Source: Dipetalonema caudispina
Taxonomy: Eukaryota; Nematoda; Chromadorea; Rhabditida; Onchocercidae
NCBI GenBank assembly: GCA_013365325.1
Contig: JABVXV010000045.1
Location: forward strand, 186,001-250,000
DNA length: 64,000 nucleotides
Direction of reading: 5' to 3'
The notes under the pieces are model-generated. The model made no database searches, was not told the origin of the DNA, and was given only the letters and a program-made list of their open reading frames with translations. Positions 25,090-36,300 of the stretch are shown piece after piece (within the stretch, counting starts at the first letter, position 1; every line of letters begins with the position of its first letter). A program made the position numbers and the translations under genes.

Positions 25090-26147
25090 ATGCTGCTTGC
25101 AATTTTTCTTCTGATAATTATATTTTAAGAATTATCCAATATGTCTGGAGCCATTAGTCATGATTATAATTATTGGTATGATAGTGATAGTTATTACCTT
25201 TATTATCATAATTTCATTTAGCCAAGCCGTGGAACTTTTAGCCAACATTGAAGGAAGAACAAAACATGATGGTAACATCGAGAATGGCGTAGGATGAATT
25301 ACCAGATCCTTCGAATGCAGTATGAAGTTTGGTTGAGCAGACATGCAAAATAAAGTGACTACCAGTGATTTCCCTTTAATTTATATAATCTTTTCTTGGG
25401 ATTATCATTCCACATTCCGCAGTGGAAACTCCTTGTTATTTGTGCTTAGTTTTAGTCTCTCAACTATTAGATTGATGTTTGCATTCTGTGATTAACTCGC
25501 CTTGTCGCCTTAGTGAAATGTAAAAAAGTAAGTTAGGATTTAGTGTGTGATACTTCCATTGCTAAGATCCCTGAAAATTTTTTTGGTTTTTTGACATGAA
25601 GGATTGGTTTCTCAAATTACTGTTTGATTCGATAATATTATCGCCTTTGTAGTATTCTTGTTGTTCCGGATTATCTGCTACATTTTGTGCGTAGGCATAA
25701 TTTATTGGTAATGTTTTGAAGAGAATGAATCGGATCACACTGTTCTGTAAAAATAAAAAACTGAAGTTTTTGATGGAATTCTACATTCGAGAAATAGATA
25801 TGTCCATTCATAGCTAAAAATTTATTTATAGTCAAAATGAAAAATTTGTATCTGTAATTCAAATCAATGAGGCACAAAAAGTGGTTCCAAAACATTACCA
25901 TAATCTCTGTGTAACCTTTGTCGAAGACAATTTCTGGAGTTCTTCTCTTATTCCCTCATATAACTCTTTCATTCTAATGATTTTTCCTTTTAACAGGTAT
26001 TGTAAGTATATCTATGATGTTTATTAATGGATAATAAATAATCAGTATGGGAATGATCCATGCGACGTTCTTCATAACACACCACTTCTTTTCATCGTTG
26101 CTTTTATTATCACTGAATTTGAAGAAGCCAGTTGGTACTTAATTCTC
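25090..26147. other. gbf-1 3' UTR and intergenic spacer
   Basis: An AATAAA at 25349-25354 is a plausible gbf-1 polyadenylation signal. The rest shows no exon I can support on either strand. Reading frames such as that at 25671-25901 on the minus strand lack splice context or recognisable features. Confidence 0.45.
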
Positions 26148-27660
26148 CTAAGCCTGTTGGCTGAAGAGTTGATCATGTTGTTTTTTCATCTCACTACCTA
26201 ACTTGGAGATTGAAAAGACCGATGTAAATGAACTGTTGCCGCTTACCTTCTGAGCCTTCTCTGATCATCCATCGCCATCGTTGATTAATTCCTTCAATGG
26301 ATATCTTTTTATTGGCTTTCTGCAGTAATAGTCGCTTCACAAGTTGAAAATTGGTTAAGATACCGGAACTTTTAATTTCAAACTGGAGATTAACTAAAAC
26401 TTACTTGACTGCTCAGATGCGTAGAATTCTTGTATAAATTTGGTATCTTTGTCGCCTGTAAACTCACTCTATCACTGCCATCTGGATCATCCAACGGATT
26501 AGATGTACCGGCTATTTTTTGTTATTTCCAGTAAATTCTTCCCGAAATCGGTTGATTTTCGATTATTTCTTTGTAGCAAATGAAAAAAAGGCTCTTAAAA
26601 CATAATTAAAAACAACATTATTATTAGAAAATTTTTACGAAATCTTGGGAAACAATATGAATGGTAGAGGTTGTTTACTGCTGAAAAATATAACTCAATT
26701 TTTAACAGTACGAAGGAAAGAAAATAACACCTTAGCTTGATCAAAATATTTCACGATATTTAACATTGTTCTCGGTTGTTTGTGGGATCGAAGACGCCTG
26801 AAATAAATTGAATATGACCGTGTTCCCATTATGATATATTACTCTTTACAAAAATATGAATTAACAAGATAATGATCTGTGATCATACATGCTATCCCTT
26901 GTATTTTTTAAACTGCGCTGTCGTTTTACCGATGGCCTTTCATTTTTTCTTGCCTGAAACGTTGTATGAGAAAAGCTTCCAAAATATTAACAAACTCAAC
27001 TGAGTATATTTAAATATTAGAAGAGGAAATTTAACTTTAAGTAATATTTAACACGTTTGATGAAATCTTAAAATTTTGCATGAAAACTAATTAGATGAAT
27101 CGGAATTTGCTCGCCGTGCTGGGGGAAACATCTTCATACGAAACATCACTCCTTTTCTATCAGTGTTTCTCGAAAGTGACTGCTGAAGAATAGTTGTGTT
27201 TCTCGAAGAATCTTTCCCAATAACTTCTCGTTATTTTCATCATATCCATGTAATGAATCCAATCCAATATGGATCTTATGCCTATTAAATAAGAAAGGAA
27301 TAAAAAGCATATAGAGATTCTTTCATTGCTTTTCAATTATTTCCATTCATTTACATAATTTCAACTTTCTGTTTTTCTTTCGAAGTTCATCCTAAAATTT
27401 AACTGATTCTGAGACTTAGTCAAAGTTCACCTATTTATCCATTCCACTAAGTCATAAAACTTACTCGAAGTTCACCGGTTTACTGATTTCAAAAGGTTTA
27501 ACTCTTCCCACTCCATCACCACGACATAAAATGATAATATACGGAATACGTTTCCAGAATTTCAGCTGGTTTTTAGCGTGGAAAAAAGTTTTTCGAAATA
27601 TCAGTTTCCGCGGTTTGCATGTTTCATGGAAAACTGCAAAAGGAAACAAAGGTTTCCCAT
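26148..27660 (-). CDS. Uncharacterised multi-exon minus-strand gene
   Basis: The 3' end is well supported. Exons 26468-26511, 26405-26455, 26247-26319 and 26148-26197 have good splice sites and matching phases, and read GTSNPLDDPDGSDR, ATKIPNLYKNSTHLSSQ, KANKKISIEGINQRWRWMIR and SEMKKQHDQLFSQQA before TAG at 26148-26150. Further upstream, 26731-26797 (RLRSHKQPRTMLNIVKYFDQ) and about 27473-27645 (FFHAKNQLKFWKRIPYIIIL, then VKPFEISKPVNFE) look coding on the same strand. Their junctions do not all agree in phase, and a further exon near 27833-27884 is possible. It may be one gene or the remains of two. I do not recognise a domain. The C-terminus is basic and hydrophilic. Confidence 0.5.
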
Positions 27661-28489
27661 TATAATGTGAAAATTTTATGAAAATTAATTATGATCGAAT
27701 CGCATAAATTAAGTGATTGGATTTTTTTTTCGATATTTTTTTAAAACTTGGTTCGATAACATTTCGGTAATTTTTAAAAAAAAAAACTTAAGTTTTTGTG
27801 CTAGATGAAGATTGCTGGCAAATACATACCTCAACTTTTTCAAATTTCCATCATCAATGAAAATATCCTTCGAGAAGAATGCTAAGAACGATGCATGATG
27901 GAATGGTTAACTACAATATGAATTGTGTAAATTTGTCAAAGTTTGCAAAAAATGTAGAAACTTTTGGAATCAAATGAAGTGAAAATTTTTCAAAGGCTTG
28001 AAGGGATTGAAGAAAACAATGTAAAAAGCGCCAAACAATTCACAATTTGGAAAAAGTTTGAATAGTTAAAAAGAATTTGAAAAGAATAATTTCTGAAGTT
28101 GGAGTACCTCCGTCCTAGTCCCTTCAATTGAAAAGCTATCAGTGGAAAATGATTGCATATCCAATAGTTTGTCTGCTTGTTTTAGCTTTCATTCTAAATA
28201 TATATATATATGAAAAAAGTTTAAAAGGAAGCAATAAAGATCTGCTTTACCAAATATCTGTCTCATTACATCTCTTCTTCCTATCCTTCAAACATACCTA
28301 ATTCTGAAGAAAAATACAACCGGAGTGAGAGTAGCATTCAGTAAAATCCCTCTGCTTCCATTTTCAAACAAATCATACCATAAATTTTGCCATTGCCTGC
28401 ATATAATGTTATGAAATTTAAGCTGTTCTTTTCAAATATCATCGCTGATCTTCTGCAGTAATTTCGCTTTGATGAACATATCAGATGAA

Positions 28490-31400
28490 AGAGGATTTCT
28501 ACGAGATTCCTAACTGTTATTAATGAAATCATGAGTGTAAAAGTTGAGGAAAACTCATGCAAGATGATTGTCCATTTATTAAAGATGCATTCTGATTCAG
28601 GAGATAGCTTCGATCAAACTAATAAAGGTAAGATTCTGATGGAAATCGTGGTTATAGCATACTACACCATCCGCGATTTTCCTCCACTTTATCATTTCGA
28701 GATCGTCTTCCAGTAATTCGATGAAACTAGCTGCGAATATCTGTAAATATTATCTTCACTGAATTTTTCCCATATGGTTACTTCACTCATCAACTAATTC
28801 AACTGATGAAAGTAGGATGAAGATAGTACAATGTCTTATCTGATATTGGTGAAGCATAGCATGAACTGTGTAATTAATGATTAACTACATTGCAAAAAAC
28901 GTGGGAAGTACATTGCAAAGTATTGAAATTTGAAATTTATACAACTTTTTTTCGAACTCCATTACTTTCTGGCCATTGTCAATTTACAATACTGATAAAG
29001 TTTGAGGCCTACAATAATGGAAAGTAACTTTCTCACTTCATGTTCAGTCTTAAATTCAAAAAGCTTTTGAACGCAAAAGAGTTGCAGATATTTTGCAGAG
29101 TTTACCAATTATATTTTTATGTTAGTGTTGCTAAGAGATGAACAACTGGCCTAAAGCGGTAATTTCCAACGTTGTCAATATCTAGTGGTAACTTTTTCTA
29201 GCGACTATATTGCTTATAACACTCATTAACAGAGCCAAAGAATGTATCATTTTTCACATTTGAAAATTGTTTCACTGATAAATTGCGAAAGGAAATGCTT
29301 GTCAAAAATATTGCCTATCGGTAATTATAAAGTCAGCACTTAAAAAAAATTCCTCTTCTTAGCTGTATTTTATACTTGTTGATTTCGAAATAAATCCCAT
29401 TCTTTCCTGATCCGGAAAACGGTCAAAAAACGTAGATTTCAAGCGTTGCTGAATAATGCATCCTTCCTGGTGATGTTAAGTAGTCAAAAAAGCAGATCGA
29501 AAATGAAACAGGTAATTGAAGACAAAGAAGTTAAAAGTAGCTATAGTTTGTTTTCTGTTCTCATCTCAGTGATACCGAATAAATGGTGTGAAGGCCAAAA
29601 CGATTTTAGCAATATCAAGAAAAAGTGACCAAAGCGAAGTAGTCATACCATATAAGTAAAAAGGAAGAAATTGTTAAATTATATTGGTGACTTAATGATC
29701 TGATCCTATTTACCTGTAGCTAATGACATTTGTTAATCATATTAACCCATAGCTGTAAAGTATCATATGAATTTGTAAACCGATCATTACTTTCACTTTT
29801 AAATGTCCTATAACAAATTGTTCAGTGATGGTACGAAATTGCTGTGCGAATCGTAAATTAGCCCCTGTGATATGTTTGGAATTTGATGAACTGGTAGCGA
29901 ATTATGAATACATATTGCTTGGATAAAATGAAAATTTTAAATTTAGAAATTCAAATTTTGTAAATCGCTGCTTCTTGGAAATCAAAATATTACGACTTTT
30001 TCTACTAACGATGTTATTTGAATTGGGATCAGTGGATCATCCAACAGTTCAAATGCGAATAACTGATCTTAGGATTAGACTTTATCAGCCAACTGATGAT
30101 CAACATTGTTAGCGTTTTTCAGTTCCCAATAAGCAAATTATTTTGTTTGGAATCACTATTATATTGACATGAAAACAGTAATATTCATTTATATTAAATT
30201 AAAATTTACTGAATGACTATATTTTTGTTGTGATAAGAAAACATTCTTCCGCAATCTTCTACTCTTACTTTTCAAATAATTGTTTAAAATTTGCATCTGG
30301 AAACACAACTTTACGATACCAATGATTACGGTATCAGATCATTTCATGCCAATGAATATCACTAATGCAATTATTGTGAATTCCTTCCTCCAAATTTGAA
30401 ACTGAAACCAAAATCTCCTCATGGTATACTGACTAAAGCTACCAATGGTTCAGTGAAACTGCATGCTAGCTATACAACATTTGTTCCGCTTATCTTTCAT
30501 ACGGTATTGATTACATCGCATTCCCATTTCTTTCATATCGTTCATTTCCAGGAGAAATTGTATTGTTGAATGTTTTCGTACAGGTTGCAGTGACCGGAGA
30601 GGCAGAATTTTGAAATGGAATTGGAAACGGACATACTGAGTGAAAATTTTCACCCAATGTTTAAATTGCGAAATTGTTCGATGGATATCAAAAACATCAA
30701 CTTTGCTTATAATTCAATGATTCATTTAACATTTTATCACTGTTGGAAAGATTCTTTTCTCGTATTGTTGTAAGGAAGTTAAGCATAGAAGTCGGTGCAA
30801 TTCGCTTGTGGCTAACAAAATTAGAAGAGTTTTCTGATATTCGATTCAAAGTGCGTCAAGTTCGACAAATATGTCCAAGCAATATGGCATCATTTTCAAT
30901 AAGTCATTGTGAGCTGCACTAACAATATGAGACAGTTATTATTATTATTTTTTAAACGAAGAATGAATCATAGTTTAATAAAGTTTCCTTTTTCCCTTTT
31001 CAAAATCTGTAATGTTCTTTAGTTCTGCAAAAGGTTGAACCAAACAGTGATTGCCGAAGTTAACGATATGATATTACGTATTCCTCAGCATTCCAAATTA
31101 GCTGGGGATCTGTATATCAATTATGAGTTTCAAGTATTCCGGAAATCGAATTTCATAGATATTTCTATCAGTTTCACTTTTGAAATTCAGCTAATATCAG
31201 TTAATTATTAAGGTTTTTTTCCTGTTCGATGCCAAAAAATAGAATTGAATTTTTTTTTTTTGTCAAGTAATACACATTATAGTTAACAAGAGAATAATAA
31301 TGTGATAAATTGCTATAGGAGGATATGATTGCCAAACAGCACTATCTTCAGGCCAATGTTTTTTGGCAGATAACACTTGGCCCTTCATTCTCTACCAACA

Positions 31401-32978
31401 AAGCTTTATTTCAAAGCACCACTGTGCTGTCATCATCTGGTGGTAATAAGCTTAATTAATATGATTTAACTTCCTCCCAAATATTTGAAAATCTTGGATC
31501 TTTAAGCTGAGATATTTTAGCCGCAATACCCAATATCTATCTGGTGATTGCTAATATTGAATCATTGTTTGCAATTTTCTACAATGTTCCTGAAAATAAT
31601 CACATGTTTCATCTTTGGCTGTCGGATGATATACCAAATTTTCAATACGGCATTCGAAAATAAATATTTGTTGTATATAATAGACCGTTATTCTGATTCC
31701 GAGACATTTGCAAAATTTTTAAAGACACGGTAAGCTAATTTTTGGTATGACTGACAAGGTAGATGGGCTGGGCTGTGTCGAGCCAAGAATCAGGAAGAAT
31801 TTTATATTGAGTAGCAGTGGAGTATTGAAGTTCTCATTTGAATTAGCAAAATTGAATTCGAATCTCTCATATCAATTAATACCAACATCAGACATAGGAA
31901 TGGAACTGTTGACAATTCAATTAACAGCCTTCCTTATAGCTCGATCTGATCAAATTCACATTGGAATTGCTATGTTCATTTCCTAATTGCAGTTTACCGA
32001 CCTTCATTATTAGATTCGTACGATTCTATGAGTTATTTTCGCCTTCGCAACGAACAATCGAAGTTCATTGGCGCAGTTAGTTACATCGTCTGGTGATGTC
32101 TCATCTGTTGCATGACGTGCAGCTGCATCGAAGGACATCATCATGCATACACATACATACACACAACGGTTTACCGGAAGGTGGCCAAGAGAGATAATCG
32201 TCCTGTCTGCTTTAGCCATGTTTATCAATCGATCTAATGAGTTATGTTTAATTAATCTACACTTTTTTTTATAGTTACTTGTTCTCTGAATCATGCATAA
32301 GTCGTACATTCCCAATATTTGCCAAAAAACACCCCAACCAATCGGCAGTGATACGTCTATATGCAGTCGCACCACCTCGTTATTCCAAAACTCCCAATGG
32401 TACCACAGTGAACATCGTGATGATATTCGAAATGTTCATTCCGAATCATGAAAATGAAACTGATGGATTTGTTCAGTTCAATAAGTTTCAGTTTCTTATA
32501 CAAAAAATTGTGAGCGAGAATTAGAAGAGGACTACATTAATCTTTTAAACTTTAGAATTGATCCTATTTTTCCATGGAAAAAATCACTTTTCACCTTTCA
32601 GCAATGACGACCAGCTATACTATTACACCCTCACTTCATGGTCAAATATTATTATTCAAAGTCATTGATACGAATGTTTCGATAATCCAATTTGGTGAGA
32701 ATATAGGACAATGACCAGCTTTCACAAAGCTGTTAAATGCTATTTTAATTAAACATGGCAATTAAACTATAGAACGATTGCATAATAAAATTTTCAGCAT
32801 GTTGAAAGAGCTTGTGAAAGCAGCAAAGATTATCAGTTCCTGGATTGGTACCATAGCCCTGCAAGTTGGTGTCGTCCTACCTATCATCGGTGATTATACA
32901 ATTGAACAGACAACTTCAATTGATCTGTTAAAGGGTATCATGCTTATCAATCTGGATTTCGTGGTAAAGCATAGTTAA
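28490..32978 (+). CDS. BPI/LBP/CETP-family lipid-binding protein, 5' part unresolved
   Basis: The clear exons are 30775-30859, 31023-31133, 31319-31442, 31521-31729, 32275 to about 32470, 32602-32694 and 32798-32978. They follow the order of bactericidal/permeability-increasing proteins. FKVRQFCKRLNQTVIAEVND matches the end of the N-terminal barrel. HMFHLWLSDD and FNTAFENKYL match the start of the C-terminal barrel (LSDYxFNTA). FPIFAKKHPN with YAVAPPRYSKTPNG follows. The end has GVVLPIIGDYTIEQ and INLDFV, the usual final lipid-barrel strand. Candidate earlier exons are 28490-28627, 29444-29511 and near 30030-30113. The first exon and signal peptide were not found. Family members bind lipopolysaccharide or other lipids and are secreted. 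A one-base frameshift lies in exon 31521-31729, so the gene may be a pseudogene or the base may be an assembly error. Some junctions near 32500 and 32798 are also uncertain. Confidence 0.65.
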
Positions 32979-33056
32979 ACTTTCCCTTTATATTGAAGTG
33001 ATTTGCGGTGATAAAAAAAATCAAAGTCGACTTTTTTGAATTATTTGAAGAAATTC

Positions 33057-33062
33057 AATAAA
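33057..33062 (+). terminator. Polyadenylation signal after the BPI-like gene
   Basis: The AATAAA lies about 80 bases past the TAA at 32978 and before the oppositely oriented phosphatase-like gene, so it fits the BPI-like transcript. Confidence 0.5.
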
Positions 33063-33326
33063 TGTCAGTGTAAGAACCGAATTTTATGCGTGCAGTTAAG
33101 CAATATTAAATTAAAATGGGTGTCAACAGATTGCATCCAACACGGCATCACATATAACGATCTTTCCGTACCAAAATCTGCAACAACACCAAATTTTCAA
33201 TTCTTTCGATACATTTAATTTTAAACTACCGTTGAAATATGCTGCTATAGCGGCGATAATATAAGTAATATTTATGTCAACCTCTTCTCTACAACTTATT
33301 CCTTTCTTCTGTCCCATATCTTTCTA

Positions 33327-36300
33327 TCATCCGAGATGTAAAGTTATCGCAAATTTAATGGTGAATCTACGATGAATAAGAATTATTTCACTGCCAAATC
33401 GAGTAAAGGATAGCTTGAAATTGGGTCAAAGGTTAACATATGACCAATTAACTTACATTCATAGCATCCATAAATGTTTTTTCATTTTTAATCAGATCAC
33501 ATTGCTTTGCGTAACACAAAGCAGACTGCAATACTAAACGATAATCTACTAAGAATCGCAGAACACCGTAACGTCGTCTGCATACCGCTATAGCTGCATT
33601 CAATATCGACATACGATGGGTCTCAGCGATCTGAACAGGAAGTAGAAATATAATCGGTGGTACTTATTTATGAGAAGGTATGACATAAATGATAAGTCTA
33701 CTAGACCATACTTGTCTTATCAGCAACGAGGTGATTACAAAAACAGCGCTCCTTCGGATTCCATGACTACCGTGAACAACGATTGGTTTCCTTTTTTTTT
33801 CATCCATTTTTTCCATTACACTAATCAATTGGATCAATAGTATTGGTGATATCGCTTTTTCATGCGTCCATTTATCGTATCGCATAATGTGAATGCGTCG
33901 CTTGTTTGCTAAATTTAAATAACATTTGAATTGATTAAATCTTTTCGCAACTTCATAGCGTTTCGAGACGAACTTCACCAAAGAGTGAGTGAAGAAATTC
34001 GTGGTAACTCTTGGAAGATTGTAAGACCACGTTACTCTAGCAGACGGGGAATGAACTAATCAGGGTTATATAGCTTACCATATAAGTGATTTGTGTCCTA
34101 ACAAATATTCTTGCCTTCGTTTCACTTCTAAATTCCTAAAACTGCTAATACCAAAATTTCTTCCCGAGAATTCACAATTAACTTTACAATCCATATGTAG
34201 AGTGTCGAATTATCCGGATAAGGGATCTCATCACCTACCGCCATCTTCAATTTCCATATTCGTAAGCACAGCTTCGTAAACGAATAGATTTGCCACTGAT
34301 GTCTCTATAACATGGCGGGTCTCGAGAGAAATCCTTTCCTTTACCTGAATACAGTGAATCATTGTTGTATTACCCCCGTGGTAAAAGTGAATGTGTTGAG
34401 TTGGTTGAGAAGAAAATGAATGCATTGTGTCGTCAAGGATAACCTTAACTACTTGTTGTTTTTTAAAACTGAAATACGGATAGCAACTTTTTCGATCAGT
34501 AAGCGGTTCCAGACAAATCACTAATAGCACGTGACACTGCCAAAGCATCCGGAAGAAATCGATCAGCGATTGTTTCGTTGGTCCCTGCAAAATCCATTTA
34601 TCAGACATCACTTCAGGAAAAGTGATGAGACAGAAAGAGGGACTCGATATGAGAATTATTGATATCAGCTAGCTATGATATGAAATTTTTCTCCTTCAGT
34701 AATTCAGTGAGTTTAAAAAAATGACCTATTTACGATGCTTCAATGAAGTTTAAGTTAGTTAAACAACATATGCCAATCTCTGTGAAAACTTAAAATGAAG
34801 CAACAACTAAACATAGAAAACAAGAAAGCAAGGAGTAGTTCCTTACTCAATCGTTATAAGCATTAATTTTGTGGTAATGATGAATCATTGATTATCTAAG
34901 AGACGAAACATCATCTTGTGTCACAGGAATTCACAGTTATTTTTTGAGAAGAAAGTAAGAATGAGAATTAGGAAGGATCTTGGAAAACGATAGATGGTCT
35001 TTATTGACAGCGACGGAATAATCCGTTCTTCTTAAAATAATCATAACATCGTATTTCAGCAATGTATTACACATCCATTTTTATTTATTCAAATTGCAAC
35101 TACTTCCAATGCTTCCTGCTGGCACTCACATTTTGATTTTGTTCTAAATTTCTGCCCAATTCATTCCATTGAAATTAATTAACACTACTATTATTAGCAT
35201 TTCACGATCAGAAGAAAGTTTTCATTAAAAATAAAAGGAATTTTTAGGCTCATTTAAGTGAGAAGAATAATAACTTCTGCATTAGAACCTACTTGTGCGA
35301 TTATGAAATTGCCGTAAGGAATGTTAATTTGTGATGCATGGATATAGCGAGAGTCATTCGTCATTGTTGGAAGTAATCGTACAGCACCTTCATTAAAGTT
35401 GACCACATTCGGCGACCGATTCTTCCCTTTATCCTCAAATTGATAAAGTAACTAGTAAATTCATTGTCATATCTAGAATTAATTATAACATTTAACGGAC
35501 TTTTTATACATTATCGGTATATATTATTAAATGAAGAACGAACAGATCATTATAATTTTGTTAGGGACATTTAATTCGGTATGAAGATTTACATTGCCAA
35601 TATCAATACGCTGGACAGGATTACCTAATGATGTGTTGGGTTGTTCCCGGAAAACTAATCGCGCATGGAATGTAAATCATTCCGGTATATCTAACCGATT
35701 ATGATTTTCAATGAGAAAGTAAAACAGGGAAAACTATCACCGAACCGCTGCTTCACTTTGGCAAAAATCGGAGATATGTCGTTGTTGCTTCCATAAAAAT
35801 TTATGCTCCAATTTCATTACTCTTTGTAAACCTTTCTTAGAAAAAATATAATTGTATGTGAAATCCATCACATTCTCACCACTCACCAGCTTTTGAGCGC
35901 TTAATGCATCTTTTGTAATATTCGTATCTACAACGATAAATCTTTGCTTGTTTTCCTTCCTTTTTTCTCCCTTTTGTAATGATTTAAGGAAATAGTCGAA
36001 ATTTAAATGAATTTCTCAATGTCTACTTCTGTAAATAAAAAGAGCACAAATTCATATAAACAATAGGTGGAGAATCATTGAAATAAATCGAATGAAATAA
36101 TGTCTCCTATCGAATGGCTAAAATGACTAAGCAGTCACAGGAAGCATTGCTATGGATGAAATGATTTTTAAAAAAATGAAAATAAATAAATAAAAGCTCT
36201 CTGGAGAAGACACTTTTCTTTCCATTTTTGAATAAATGAAAAAAATGAAAATTGTTGCCTGTTCGAGTAAAAAAGCTTAAAGTTATTTACCCCTTAGGCT

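Noticed and set aside
31747..31986. Open frame in the BPI-like gene's intron
   Set aside because: The exons at 31521-31729 and 32275 onward join directly to give the conserved BPI order, so this frame is intronic.
32010..32375. 121-codon minus-strand frame
   Set aside because: It overlaps the well-supported BPI exon at 32275 on the other strand, and contains a CATA repeat-derived stretch (VYVCVCMMM).
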